A stretch of 43,597 nucleotides of DNA, taken from contig JAHCAZ010000029.1 in the NCBI GenBank assembly GCA_019634615.1, positions 1 through 43,597 of the forward strand, given 5' to 3'. The notes beneath the pieces were generated by a model. It did not search any database and was not told where the DNA came from. It was given only the letters and a program-made list of their open reading frames with translations. The DNA is from Opitutaceae bacterium. GTDB taxonomy: Bacteria; Verrucomicrobiota; Verrucomicrobiia; Opitutales; Opitutaceae. Below, one piece after another: positions 7,517 through 16,297 of this stretch. Every line of letters begins with the position of its first letter. Position 1 is the stretch's first letter. The translations under genes were made by a program, and so were the position numbers.

Positions 7517-8563
7517 ATGGATCTGCGTACACACCTACTCGCCGGCCACGTCATCCCCGCGCAACCCCTGGCGCTGGATGCGAACCGCAAATTCTCCGAG
7601 CGCCACCAGCGCGCGATCACCCGCTACTACGTGGCCTCCGGCGTCGGCGGCCTCGCCGTCGGCGTGCACTCCACCCAGTTCGAGATCCGCGAGCAGCACT
7701 ACGGCCTGTTCAATCCCGTGCTCGAGCTCGCCTCGCGCACGATCGACGAGGAACTCGCGAAGCACCCGCGCCCCTTCATCAAGATCTCCGGCCTCTGCGG
7801 CCGCACCGAGCAGGCGCTGGCCGAGGCGGAGACGGCGCTGGGCTTCGGCTACCAGGCGGGCCTGCTGAGCATGTCCGCGTTCAAGCACGACACCGAGGAC
7901 GCGATGATCGACCATTGCCGCCGCGTGGCGGAGGCGATCCCCGTGGTGGGCTTCTACCTCCAGCCCTCGGCCGGCGGCCGGCTGCTGGGTTATTCCTTCT
8001 GGCGCCGGTTCGCCGAGATCCCGAACGTCGTCGGCATCAAGATGGCGCCCTTCAACCGGTACCAGACGATCGACGTGATCCGCGCCGTGGCCGAGGCCGG
8101 ACGCGACGACATCGCACTCTACACCGGCAACGACGACAACATCGTGGTGGATCTCTTCACCCCGTTCACGTTCGACGCCGGCGGTAAGAAGGTCACGCGC
8201 CGGATCGTGGGCGGCCTCCTCGGCCACTGGGGCGTGTGGACCAGCGCGGCGGTCAAGCTGCTGAACGACATCAAGCAGGCCCGCCAAAGCGTGCAGCTCG
8301 ACGTCCAGTGGCTCGATACCGCCATCGCCGTGACCGACATGAACGCGGCCCTGTTTGACGCCGCCAACAAATACGCCGGCTGCATCCCTGGCATCCTCGA
8401 GATCCTCCGCCGACAGGGCCTCGTGCCCTCGATCAATTGCCTGAACCCGCACGAGAAGCTGTCCCCAGGCCAGGCCGAGGAACTCACCCGCGTCTGCCGG
8501 GCCTACCCGCAGTTGACGGATGACGCCTTTGTTGCGGCCAACCTGGACAAGTGGTTGAGTTGA
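7517..8563 (+). CDS. Dihydrodipicolinate synthase/N-acetylneuraminate lyase family protein
   Basis: A 348-residue class I aldolase-type TIM barrel of the DapA/NanA/KDG-aldolase family. The Schiff-base lysine is likely in NVVGIKMAPFNRY, and the family tyrosine in PVVGFYLQPSAGG. It is longer than the usual 290-300 residues, with an extended segment around VVDLFTPFTFDAGGKKVTR. It starts 7 bases after the epimerase and ends 4 bases before the M20 gene, so it is co-transcribed. The family makes or cleaves pyruvate-containing acids such as KDG or neuraminate. In this operon with mannonate dehydratase, a role on a 2-keto-3-deoxy acid is attractive but unproven. Confidence 0.88.
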   Translation: MDLRTHLLAGHVIPAQPLALDANRKFSERHQRAITRYYVASGVGGLAVGVHSTQFEIREQHYGLFNPVLELASRTIDEELAKHPRPFIKISGLCGRTEQALAEAETALGFGYQAGLLSMSAFKHDTEDAMIDHCRRVAEAIPVVGFYLQPSAGGRLLGYSFWRRFAEIPNVVGIKMAPFNRYQTIDVIRAVAEAGRDDIALYTGNDDNIVVDLFTPFTFDAGGKKVTRRIVGGLLGHWGVWTSAAVKLLNDIKQARQSVQLDVQWLDTAIAVTDMNAALFDAANKYAGCIPGILEILRRQGLVPSINCLNPHEKLSPGQAEELTRVCRAYPQLTDDAFVAANLDKWLS

Positions 8564-8567
8564 GCCC

Positions 8568-9719
8568 ATGAGCTCCGCCCGCTTCGCCCTTCCCACCTCC
8601 TGCGAGGAACTCCTCGCGCAGATGGTGGCGCACAACACGGTGAACCCGTTCTTCGGCGGGCCGGTTGGCGGCGAGGCGGCCCTGATCGCCCATCTCGAAA
8701 AGCTGGCGCAGGCCTGGGGCCTCAAGACCCGCCGCTGTCCCGTGCCAGGCGGCGGCGAAAACCTGCTCATCACCTGCGAGGTCAGCCCGGGCGCACCCTG
8801 GCTGCTGTTCGAGAGTCACCTCGACACCGTCAGCGTCGCCGGCATGGCCGTGGATCCGTTCCAGGTCTCGGTCGTCAACGACCGCATCCACGGCCGCGGC
8901 ACCTGCGACACCAAGGGGTCCGGCGCCGCGATGTTCTGGGCGCTGCAGGACTACGCGCGCAGCGCCGACCGGCCGCACAATGTTGGCATGGTCTTCGCCG
9001 CCGACGAGGAGGCGCGCATGACCGGCGCGCAGGCGTTCGCCGCGCAGGAACTGAAGGAATTTCTGCCCAAGCTCGCCGGCGTCGTCGTGGGCGAACCCAC
9101 CTCCCTGCATTTGGTCACCGCGCACAACGGTGTCATCCGCTGGAAGACCACCACGCGCGGCCGCGCCGCCCACTCTTCCGTGCCGGCCAACGGTCGCTCG
9201 GCCATCACGTCGATGCTCCGCGTCGTCGAGGCCCTCGAGTCGCGGTACGTGCCGACGGTGAAAGGCCGGCACCCGATGACCGGTCAGGCCGCCTTCAGCG
9301 TGAACGTGATCCGCGGCGGCACGCAGGTGAACATCATCCCGGAGCGCTGCGAGATCGAGTGCGACCGCCGCACCATCCCCGGCGAGACCGCCGCCCAGGT
9401 GCTCGCCGAGCGCGATGCGATCTTGGCCGGCCACGAGGTCGAACACAGCGACCTCTACGTCGTGCCCGCCATGGGCGACGATCTTTCCCGCGGACTCCAC
9501 GCGCGCCTGCAGCCGTTGCTCGCCGCCGAGGGCCTCGACGGCGCGGGCCGCGGTGCGCCCTATGTGACCGACGCCAGCCACTACGCGGCCGTCGGCGCGC
9601 CGACCCTGGTCTTCGGTCCCGGCCATCTCGTTCAGGCCCACACCAAGGACGAGTACGTCGAACGCCGACAGCTCGCGCTGGCGCAGAAGATTTACCGCGG
9701 GTTGATGTCGGCCCGCTAG
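8568..9719 (+). CDS. M20-family metallohydrolase (ArgE/DapE/carboxypeptidase type)
   Basis: A 383-residue di-zinc amidase or peptidase. The conserved ligands are visible in order: the histidine and catalytic Asp in LLFESHLDTVSV, the bridging Asp in GRGTCDTKGSG, the general-base Glu pair in FAADEEARM, the Glu in VVVGEPTSL, and the last His in GPGHLVQAHTKDEY. The dimerisation lid domain (AHSSVPANGRSAI onward) is present. It overlaps no neighbour and lies 4 bases behind the DapA-like gene. N-deacylation of an N-acylated amino acid or amino sugar would suit its position, as inference. Confidence 0.9.
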   Translation: MSSARFALPTSCEELLAQMVAHNTVNPFFGGPVGGEAALIAHLEKLAQAWGLKTRRCPVPGGGENLLITCEVSPGAPWLLFESHLDTVSVAGMAVDPFQVSVVNDRIHGRGTCDTKGSGAAMFWALQDYARSADRPHNVGMVFAADEEARMTGAQAFAAQELKEFLPKLAGVVVGEPTSLHLVTAHNGVIRWKTTTRGRAAHSSVPANGRSAITSMLRVVEALESRYVPTVKGRHPMTGQAAFSVNVIRGGTQVNIIPERCEIECDRRTIPGETAAQVLAERDAILAGHEVEHSDLYVVPAMGDDLSRGLHARLQPLLAAEGLDGAGRGAPYVTDASHYAAVGAPTLVFGPGHLVQAHTKDEYVERRQLALAQKIYRGLMSAR

Positions 9720-9771
9720 CCATGGCCATGCCCCAGCCGCCTTGGCCACCCGAGCGCAGCGATGAATCCGT

Positions 9772-9802
9772 GGGTAGCGCCCGGCCTCCGGACGGGCGGT
9801 TT
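9772..9802. repeat. Partial copy of a GC-rich palindromic intergenic repeat
   Basis: The stretch starting GGGTAGCGCCCGGCCTCCGG is nearly the same as the left arm of the inverted repeat at 11049-11124. Here only one arm is present. It carries a compensated inner change (CGCCCG with CGGGCG), so its own short stem is kept. Its presence in the 5' part of the open frame from 9762 argues that the AGE gene starts later, at 9819. Confidence 0.75.
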
Positions 9803-9818
9803 GACCTGCGCGAGCCGT

Positions 9819-11054
9819 ATGAGCCCTGATCGCGCTGTTGTGACCCGAGACCTGGAGCAGGCGCTCTCCGCCTTGCGCGCGGGCGAACGGGCGCCGCTGG
9901 CGACCTGGCTGCGACGGCATCTGTTCGAGCACGTGCTACCGTTTTGGGAGCGGCATGCGTTCGATCCCAAGGGCGGGCTCTGCACCTGCATCGCCGACGA
10001 CGGTGCGATCCAGAGCCGCGGCAAATGGCTGTGGAGCCAGTGGCGCGCCGTGTGGGTCTTTGCCCGCATCTACAACACGCTCGATCGCAATCCGCTCTGG
10101 CTCGAGCGCGCCCGCGGGATCGCCGCCTTCTGCCTGCGCCACGGCTGGTTGGAAAAGGAGCAGGGCTGGGCGCTGCTCCTCGATGGCGACGGTCGCGTGC
10201 TGCGCGGCTACGAGAGCGTTTACGTGGATGGTTTCGCGCTCTACGGCCTGACCGAGCTCTACCGCGCGACCGGCGACGCTGAAATCCGCGGTTGGGCAGT
10301 GCGCACGGCGGACTCCGTCCTGGCGCGCCTCGCGCGTCCCTACGACACGCTGCCGCATTTCCCGTATCCGATCCCGCCCGGTGCGCAGCCGCATGGCATC
10401 CCGATGATCTGGTCGCTCAAGTTCGCCGAACTCGGCGCACTCCTGGGCGAGCCGAAGTACCTGCAGGCTGCGCGTCGGTTTGCCGACGAGGTATTCGGGC
10501 AGCATTTCGACGCCGACCTCGATTGCATCCTGGAGTTCGTGCGCCTCGGCGGCGGACGTTTCCCTGGGCCGGTCGGCAAGGTCGTCGTCCCCGGTCACGT
10601 CATCGAGAACATGTGGTTCCAGCTCGACGTCCTCGCCCGCACCGGGGGCGATCCGGCCCGCGCGGCCTTGGCGCACCGGCTGACGCTGCGCCACCTCGCG
10701 CTTGGCTGGGACCGCGAGCACGGCGGCCTGCGACTGGGCGTGAACCACGATGGGTCCGAGCCGGTGGCCTGGAATTTCGCCGACACCAAGCTCTGGTGGC
10801 CGCACACCGAGATCCTCATCGCAACCCTGCGTGGCTGGCAGGAGACGGGGCAGCCGGAGTTTTTCGACTGGTACGCCCGCGTGTGGCGCCTGTGCCTCGA
10901 GCGCTACGTCGACTGGGAACACGGCGAATGGCGCCAGAAGCTGAACCGCAATCTCACCCCCATGACTGGGGTGGTCGCGTTACCCGTGAAAGACCCGTTC
11001 CACCTCCCGCGCAGCCTCATCCTGCAAATCGAGCAATTGGAGATGGTTGGGTAG
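9819..11054 (+). CDS. AGE-family sugar 2-epimerase (N-acylglucosamine/cellobiose 2-epimerase-like)
   Basis: A 411-residue (alpha/alpha)6-barrel protein of the N-acylglucosamine 2-epimerase superfamily. Family features seen are SRGKWLWSQWRAVWVFARIYN, a catalytic-type histidine in VVVPGHVIENMWF, and NFADTKLWWPHTEILIA near the C-terminus with conserved W-W-x-x-x-E-x-L-x-A. The ATG at 9819 is used because codons before it come from the repeat at 9772. Its stop TAG (11052-11054) is supplied by the next repeat copy. These enzymes interconvert C2 epimers of free or N-acylated sugars in the cytosol. Confidence 0.88.
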   Translation: MSPDRAVVTRDLEQALSALRAGERAPLATWLRRHLFEHVLPFWERHAFDPKGGLCTCIADDGAIQSRGKWLWSQWRAVWVFARIYNTLDRNPLWLERARGIAAFCLRHGWLEKEQGWALLLDGDGRVLRGYESVYVDGFALYGLTELYRATGDAEIRGWAVRTADSVLARLARPYDTLPHFPYPIPPGAQPHGIPMIWSLKFAELGALLGEPKYLQAARRFADEVFGQHFDADLDCILEFVRLGGGRFPGPVGKVVVPGHVIENMWFQLDVLARTGGDPARAALAHRLTLRHLALGWDREHGGLRLGVNHDGSEPVAWNFADTKLWWPHTEILIATLRGWQETGQPEFFDWYARVWRLCLERYVDWEHGEWRQKLNRNLTPMTGVVALPVKDPFHLPRSLILQIEQLEMVG

Positions 11055-11124
11055 CGGCCGGCCTCCGGACGGCCGGTTCGACTCTCGCCCGCCGAACGGC
11101 CGTCCGGAGGCCGACCGCTACCCC
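11049..11124. repeat. Palindromic intergenic repeat with ~31-bp arms
   Basis: The left arm (11049-11080) and right arm (11093-11124) are nearly perfect reverse complements, both containing GGCCTCCGGACGGCCG, around a 12-base loop. The element lies exactly in the gap between the AGE gene and the FAD oxidoreductase and overlaps the AGE stop codon. One arm is repeated at 9772-9802. It behaves like a REP/MITE-type dispersed element and may act as an mRNA stabiliser or partial terminator. Confidence 0.85.
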
Positions 11125-11149
11125 AAGCCACTTCTTTCCCCACCACACC

Positions 11150-12700
11150 ATGACCCCATCCATCGACGTCGCCATCATTGGCGCCGGACACAACGGCCTG
11201 GTCGCCGCCATCTACCTCGCCCGGGCCGGATTGAAAGTCAGCGTCTTCGAGCGCCGCGCCGGTTTCGGTGGCGCGACGCTGCAGGAGGAGTTGTTTCCCG
11301 GCTTTATTTTTTCCACCGGCGCCCACCTGCTGCATGGCGTGCCGGCGGTGATCGTGCGCGACCTGCAACTGAAGGAACGCGGCCTGCAACTCGTGCCGCG
11401 CGACGAGGCCGTCTACCTCCATCCCGACGGCACCTACCACGCCAACATCAATCTCGATCGACCCAACAATCGTGTCGCGAAATCGAAGCTCACTCCGGCC
11501 GAGCTGGCCGGGCTCAACCGCTACAACGCCTTCAAAAACGACCTCATCGGTCTCGTGCGTCCGTACCTGCTGCGCACGCCGCCGACGCTCGCCGAGCTGC
11601 AACAGCGCGCCGCCGGCACGCCGGCCGCCGAGGCGCTGCGGATGGCGACCACGATGCGGCTCTGGGATGTGCAGGATCACTTCCTCCCGACCGAGCGGTT
11701 GCGCGAGGCCTTTGCCACCGAGGCTTCGGCGGTCATCGAAAACCCGCTCGCGTTTGCCCTCGCTTACGGCGCGATGGATGCACCTGACCCGGTCACCGGC
11801 GAGCGCGGCCCCTTCGGCTTCGTACGCGGCGGCATGGGGCGCTTCGCCGCGCTGCTCGTCGAGGCTGCGCGGGAGGCGGGCGTGCAATTGACGGACAACC
11901 GCCCGGTGGACCGCATCGTGGTGGAGCAGGGTCGCGCGGCGGGCCTGCGTTTCCGCGACGGCTCCACGATCCGCTGCGGCACCGTGCTCTCGAGCGCCGA
12001 TCCCAAGGTCACTTTCGGGCGCCTGCTCACCGATGCTGACGTCGAACCGGCGTTGCGTCGGAGGGTCGACGGCCTCGTCACCCACGTGAGTTGCTACAAG
12101 CTGCTGGCCGCGATCAAGGAGCTGCCGCGCTGGACCGCCTGGGATGGGGCCGATCCCGACGAGCCGTCGCGCGGCTCGATGCAGTTCGACATGACCCGCG
12201 AGGTCGTGCGCGAGTGCTACGCCGACCTCGCCGCGGGGCGCCCGCCGCGACGGCCGATGCTGAGCTTCAACGTGCCGTCCATGCTCGACCCCACGCTTGC
12301 CCCGCCCGGGCAGCACACGGCTTCAGTGTACATCTACCCGGCGCCAGCCAAGCTCGCGCAGGGTACCTGGGAGCAACGCAAGCGCGCGGTGGTCGAGGCC
12401 GTCATCGACTACATCACGCAGTTCGCGCCGAATTTCCGGCGCTCGATCCTCAACTACGAGTTCCGCACGCCCGCGGATCTCGAGACCCGCCTCGGTCTCA
12501 CGGACGGCTGCATCTGGCACCTGCAGCACACGCCGGAGCAGATCCTCGGTGGCCGGCCGTTGCCCGAGTTGGCGAATTACCGCACCCCGGTCGCCGGACT
12601 TTACCTCGGCGGCTCCGGCCAGCACCCGGGAGGCGAGGTCAGCGGCATCCCGGGCCACAACGCCGCCCAGGAGATCCTCCGGGATCTCGGTCGCACCTGA
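11150..12700 (+). CDS. FAD-dependent oxidoreductase, phytoene dehydrogenase/PYROXD2-like
   Basis: A 516-residue flavoprotein. The N-terminal dinucleotide fold is VAIIGAGHNGLVAAIYLARAG followed by the acidic end VSVFERR (GxGxxG...E). The C-terminal FAD motif GLYLGGSGQHPGGEVSGIPG with NAAQEIL is typical of the phytoene-desaturase/PYROXD2 group, as is FVRGGMGRFAALLVEAA in the middle. The ATG at 11150 starts directly at the fold. Although related to carotenoid desaturases, there are no other carotenoid genes nearby, and the operon context suggests oxidation of a sugar-derived or cyclic substrate. Confidence 0.85.
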   Translation: MTPSIDVAIIGAGHNGLVAAIYLARAGLKVSVFERRAGFGGATLQEELFPGFIFSTGAHLLHGVPAVIVRDLQLKERGLQLVPRDEAVYLHPDGTYHANINLDRPNNRVAKSKLTPAELAGLNRYNAFKNDLIGLVRPYLLRTPPTLAELQQRAAGTPAAEALRMATTMRLWDVQDHFLPTERLREAFATEASAVIENPLAFALAYGAMDAPDPVTGERGPFGFVRGGMGRFAALLVEAAREAGVQLTDNRPVDRIVVEQGRAAGLRFRDGSTIRCGTVLSSADPKVTFGRLLTDADVEPALRRRVDGLVTHVSCYKLLAAIKELPRWTAWDGADPDEPSRGSMQFDMTREVVRECYADLAAGRPPRRPMLSFNVPSMLDPTLAPPGQHTASVYIYPAPAKLAQGTWEQRKRAVVEAVIDYITQFAPNFRRSILNYEFRTPADLETRLGLTDGCIWHLQHTPEQILGGRPLPELANYRTPVAGLYLGGSGQHPGGEVSGIPGHNAAQEILRDLGRT

Positions 12701-12705
12701 ACCGC

Positions 12706-12778
12706 GTAGCTACGAGCGTGAGCGAGTGGAATGCACGCAACGTGGGCCAAAAATCCACTCGCTCACGCTCGTAGCTAC
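12706..12778. repeat. Perfect 25-bp inverted repeat between operon genes
   Basis: The left arm (12706-12730, beginning GTAGCTACGAGCGTGAG) and right arm (12754-12778) are exact reverse complements around a 23-base loop. The outer octamer GTAGCTAC is itself palindromic. The element starts five bases after the stop of the FAD oxidoreductase and does not resemble the 11049 repeat family. Confidence 0.92.
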
Positions 12779-12856
12779 ATTGACCGGAAACAGCCGTTCG
12801 GCGCAGGTTTTTGAGACATTGCAGCTAATGCCTTCGTCCCCTACGCCATTCCCCTC

Positions 12857-13942
12857 ATGAAACTCGGCCTCGGGCTCTACCGCCACCAACTCAACGACGA
12901 GCATTTCCAGTTCGCCGCTCAGGCCGGCTGCGAGGCGCTGGTGATCCACCTCGTGGACTATTTCAACCAGGGCGGAACCAACACCGCCAAGGACCAGCCG
13001 ACCGGCGACCTGGCGGGGTGGGGGCGAGCGGGAGATCCGGCCAAGCTTTGGGAGGAGGATTTTCTCCGCGACGTCGTGCAGCGCGCCGGGCGGTACGGGC
13101 TGAAGATCGCCGCTATCGAGAATTTCGACCCGGCGCACTGGTCCGACGTGCTCCTCGACGGGCCGCGCAAGGCCGAGCACCTCGAGAACATCCGCACGAT
13201 CATCCGCCGCGTCGGCGCGGCCGGCATCCCGTGCATCGGTTACAACTTCAGCCTCGCCGGCGTGGCGGGCCGCGTGCGCGGACACTTTGCCCGCGGCGGC
13301 GCCGAGGCCGTGGGCATGGACGGCCCGGTGGACGACCCGATCCAGGCTGGCATGGTCTGGAACATGCGGCTCACCGAGCGCCTCGGCCCCGGCACGATGC
13401 CGCCGTGCACGCCGGACCAACTCTGGCAGCGCCTGAAGGATTTCCACGACGCGGTCCTGCCCGTCGCGGAGCAGGCTGGCGTGACGCTCGCCGCGCATCC
13501 CGACGACCCGCCGATGCCGACGATCCGCTCGACGCCGCGGCTCGTTTACCAGCCGCGCCTTTACCAGAAGCTCATCGACCTGTCGCCGAGCCCCGCCAAC
13601 CAGCTCGAATACTGCCTGGGCTCGCTCGCCGAGATGACGGAAGGCGACCTCTACGATTACACCGACAGCTACAGCCGTCAGGGCCGCATCGCCTACGTGC
13701 ATTTCCGCAACGTCCGCGGCAAGGTGCCGACCTACAAGGAGACCTTCGTGGACGATGGTGACATCGACATGCTCCGCATCGTGCAGATCTTGCACCGCAA
13801 CGGCTTCAAGGGCGTCATCATCCCCGACCACGCCCCGCAGATGACCTGCGGCGCCCCCTGGCACGCCGGCATGGCCTTCGCCCTCGGCTACATGCGCGCC
13901 GCGCTGCAGGCCGTGCAGAAGGGGAACGCTGATCTTCGCTGA
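12857..13942 (+). CDS. uxuA: Mannonate dehydratase (UxuA family)
   Basis: A 361-residue TIM-barrel enzyme expected to convert D-mannonate to 2-keto-3-deoxy-D-gluconate. Recognisable UxuA motifs are GIPCIGYNFSLAG, the metal-binding AAHPDDPPMP, RIAYVHFRNVRG and FVDDGDIDMLRI. The ATG at 12857 begins MKLGLGLYRH at the first barrel strand. The last codons and the stop (GNADLR then TGA) are encoded by the left arm of the repeat at 13922. In this operon with an SDR (possible mannonate oxidoreductase) and a DapA-like aldolase, it would supply the dehydration step of hexuronate breakdown. Some family members have low activity, so the substrate is likely but not certain. Confidence 0.85.
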   Translation: MKLGLGLYRHQLNDEHFQFAAQAGCEALVIHLVDYFNQGGTNTAKDQPTGDLAGWGRAGDPAKLWEEDFLRDVVQRAGRYGLKIAAIENFDPAHWSDVLLDGPRKAEHLENIRTIIRRVGAAGIPCIGYNFSLAGVAGRVRGHFARGGAEAVGMDGPVDDPIQAGMVWNMRLTERLGPGTMPPCTPDQLWQRLKDFHDAVLPVAEQAGVTLAAHPDDPPMPTIRSTPRLVYQPRLYQKLIDLSPSPANQLEYCLGSLAEMTEGDLYDYTDSYSRQGRIAYVHFRNVRGKVPTYKETFVDDGDIDMLRIVQILHRNGFKGVIIPDHAPQMTCGAPWHAGMAFALGYMRAALQAVQKGNADLR

Positions 13943-14008
13943 TCCATGCCCAAGACCCTATTTGCCTTGGTTTGATATCAGCGTGGATTAGCGAAGATCA
14001 GCGTTCCC
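13922..14008. repeat. 25-bp inverted repeat overlapping the uxuA stop
   Basis: The left arm 13922-13946 and right arm 13984-14008 match as reverse complements at 24 of 25 positions, with a 37-base loop. The core is AACGCTGATCTTCGCT. The left arm encodes the last residues and stop of the mannonate dehydratase; the right arm ends 12 bases before the SDR start. This is a third repeat family in consecutive junctions of the same operon. Confidence 0.9.
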
Positions 14009-14020
14009 ACCTTTTACCGC

Positions 14021-14785
14021 ATGAACATCCCCGCTCCTTTCTCCCTCGCCGGCCAGACGGCGCTCATCACCGGCGGAGGCACCGGCATCGGTTTCGCCGC
14101 CGCCCAGTGCCTCGCGGCTTGTGGGGCGCGTGTCATCGTCGCCGGGCGCCGCGAGGCGGAATTGGCCAAGGCGGTCGCCGCGATCGGACCGGCGGCCTCG
14201 GCCCAGGTGCTCGATGTCGGCGATCTCAAGTCGATCCCGGGCATCGTCGCCGGACTTCGCGCCCAGCACGGCCCGGTGAACATCTTGGTCAACAATGCGG
14301 GCATCAACCTGAAGAAGCCCTACGCCGAGACCAATGACGCGGAGCTGCTCTCGGTCCTGCAGACCAACGTCGTCGGCGCCAACGCGCTGACGCATGCGCT
14401 GCTGCCGCAGCTGCGCGAGTCGGGCCGCGGTTCGGTCGTGTTTACGAGTTCGATGGCAGCGATCTTCGGCTTGCCCAAGGTCACGGCCTACTCGATCGCG
14501 AAATCGGCGCTGACCGGGGCGGTGCGCTCGCTGGCGGTGGAATTCGGCGGGGAGAACATCCGCGTCAATGCGGTGGCCCCGGGCTGGATCGAGACGGAGA
14601 TGACGCGCAAGGCCTTCGCGAACGAGCCGGCCCGGAAGGAAAAGATCATCAACCGCACGCCGCTCGGTCGCATGGGCGAACCGGCCGACATCGGCTGGGC
14701 CGTCGCCTACCTGTGCTCGCCCGCGGCCAAGTTCGTCACCGGCACCATCCTCGTCGTCGACGGCGGCGCAAGCATCGGGTTCTGA
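14021..14785 (+). CDS. Short-chain dehydrogenase/reductase (possible hexonate/mannonate oxidoreductase)
   Basis: A 254-residue classical SDR. The cofactor loop is LITGGGTGIGFAAA, followed by the structural NNAGIN. The catalytic serine lies in VVFTSSMAAIF and the catalytic Tyr/Lys pair in AYSIAKSAL; the family C-terminus is VTGTILVVDGGASIGF. The arginine-rich stretch AGRREAEL after the second strand suggests NADP(H) preference. It is the last gene of the operon and ends six bases from the convergent MFS gene. Gluconate-5-dehydrogenase-like SDRs and SDR-type mannonate oxidoreductases share this pattern; its place after uxuA favours the latter. Confidence 0.88.
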   Translation: MNIPAPFSLAGQTALITGGGTGIGFAAAQCLAACGARVIVAGRREAELAKAVAAIGPAASAQVLDVGDLKSIPGIVAGLRAQHGPVNILVNNAGINLKKPYAETNDAELLSVLQTNVVGANALTHALLPQLRESGRGSVVFTSSMAAIFGLPKVTAYSIAKSALTGAVRSLAVEFGGENIRVNAVAPGWIETEMTRKAFANEPARKEKIINRTPLGRMGEPADIGWAVAYLCSPAAKFVTGTILVVDGGASIGF

Positions 14786-14791
14786 CCGCGA

Positions 14792-16135
14792 TCAACTCTC
14801 GCCTGCATTTGGCTCCGCAAACTCCGCCTGTGCCCGCGTCTGCGTTGGGTTGAGCGTCAGGCTGAGTTTCAACGCCACGATCAACAGCGCCACTTCCGCG
14901 GCGAAGAGTGTCGTGTAGGCGGTCAGTGCGCTGCCGGTCGCGAGGCGCATGGTGTCGACGATCGCGCCGCCCATCAGGCTGCCGACGGCATGGCCGACCA
15001 TGTTGGCCATGCCCCAGACTCCCATCAGCAGGCCGGCGCGTTCGGGCGTCGTGAACTGCACGACGCTGGCCAGCATGCCGGCACCCGTCAGGCCCGCGCA
15101 GAAACCCAGCCCGAGGACGAGCCACCGGAAATACTCCGGCGCCCCGGCCAGCCCGACCGCGCCCACGCTGGCGAACACCATGATGCTCAAGGCGAGTCCC
15201 ATCCGCATCAACCGCAGCGCGCCGAATGAACGCAGCAGCACCAGACCCGACAGCAGCATCGCCGCGAGCACGCCGAGTCCCCAGAACATCGTGAGCCGCG
15301 TGGTCTGCCCGACGCTCAGGCCGAGGACCAGTGCGCCGTAAGGCTCGAGCAGCACATCCTGCGCGAGGGTGCCGGTGAAGGTGAAGATCACGACGATGAA
15401 CAGCCGGCGCACTTGGGGGTCGGCGAGGACGTAGTCGCGCAGAACCGCCGCAAAGGGTTTGGCACGCACGCGCTCGGCGCGGGTCACGGACACCGTTGCC
15501 GTTTCCTGCCCGGGCGCCGCGACGAGCGTGAGCGCCCAGACGGCGAGGGCCACGCCGCCCGCCACGGCCAGCAGCCGGGTGGGGTCGTAATGCTCCATCG
15601 CGCGCCCGATCAGGCCCGCGCCGGCGACGGCGCCGACCAGCGTGGCGACCTCGTAAAGCGTCATGGCGCGCCCGCGCTGGCGATCGGTGAAACGCTCCGC
15701 CACCAGTGCCTGGTAGCTGTTGTGCGCGAGGTTGCGCCCGAGGCCGTAGAGCAGAAACGCCGCGGCGCCCGCGGCGGCGAACAGCGGCAGGCTGGTGCCG
15801 TGATGCCCGGTCACCCAGGCGATGGCATAGAGGCCGCCGCCAATGACGAACGCGCCGAGGATCAGATAAGGTTCGCGCCGGCGCCCGAACAACGGGTGAC
15901 CGTCCGACCGGTACCCGAACCACAGCCGCAACGGGGAGAGCAGGAGCGGGATCGCAAACAGCAGCGCGACGAGCGTCGCCGGCACGTCGAGCTCCGCGAT
16001 CATCACGCGGTTGAGCGTGCCGCCGATCAGCACCCCGCTCAGGCCGTAGGCGACCGGGAAGGCGGCGAGGCGCACGTGGTTCGCCCATCGCCGGGCGGTC
16101 AGCGGTTCGCTTGCAGGAGACGGGCCTCGGTCCAT
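14792..16135 (-). CDS. MFS transporter of the PucC/bacteriochlorophyll-delivery (BCD) family
   Basis: A 447-residue membrane protein with about 12 predicted helices. The N-terminal half matches the PucC/LhaA pattern: LAAFPVAYGLSGVLIGGTL, NRVMIAELDVPATLVALLFA, SPLRLWFGYRSD and GRRREPYLILGAFVIGGG. The ATG at 16135 is used; the open frame continues upstream antisense to the methyltransferase-like gene, which is not coding. Classical members serve light-harvesting complex assembly in phototrophs, but no photosynthesis gene is seen here, so its cargo is unknown. It is divergent from the URO-D-family gene across a 162-base gap and convergent with the SDR. Confidence 0.82.
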   Translation of the reverse strand: MDRGPSPASEPLTARRWANHVRLAAFPVAYGLSGVLIGGTLNRVMIAELDVPATLVALLFAIPLLLSPLRLWFGYRSDGHPLFGRRREPYLILGAFVIGGGLYAIAWVTGHHGTSLPLFAAAGAAAFLLYGLGRNLAHNSYQALVAERFTDRQRGRAMTLYEVATLVGAVAGAGLIGRAMEHYDPTRLLAVAGGVALAVWALTLVAAPGQETATVSVTRAERVRAKPFAAVLRDYVLADPQVRRLFIVVIFTFTGTLAQDVLLEPYGALVLGLSVGQTTRLTMFWGLGVLAAMLLSGLVLLRSFGALRLMRMGLALSIMVFASVGAVGLAGAPEYFRWLVLGLGFCAGLTGAGMLASVVQFTTPERAGLLMGVWGMANMVGHAVGSLMGGAIVDTMRLATGSALTAYTTLFAAEVALLIVALKLSLTLNPTQTRAQAEFAEPNAGES

Positions 16136-16297
16136 GCCCCGAGGCAAGCGGGTCGGGTGCCCTGGCACAACCCAAACGCCAGCGGACGCATTACACGGCG
16201 TTTTCGGGGTCACAAGCGCGGTGTATAATCGGCCGGGCGCCGTGGATTCGGGTGTTCCCGGCGGGGCCGACTGCTTTGATGATGCCACGCTTTCCCC

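Noticed and set aside
7517..11054. A sialic-acid catabolic operon (NanA-like plus AGE epimerase)
   Set aside because: NanK, NagA, NagB and a sialic-acid transporter are missing, the aldolase is unusually long, and uxuA points to uronates. Kept only as a weak alternative.
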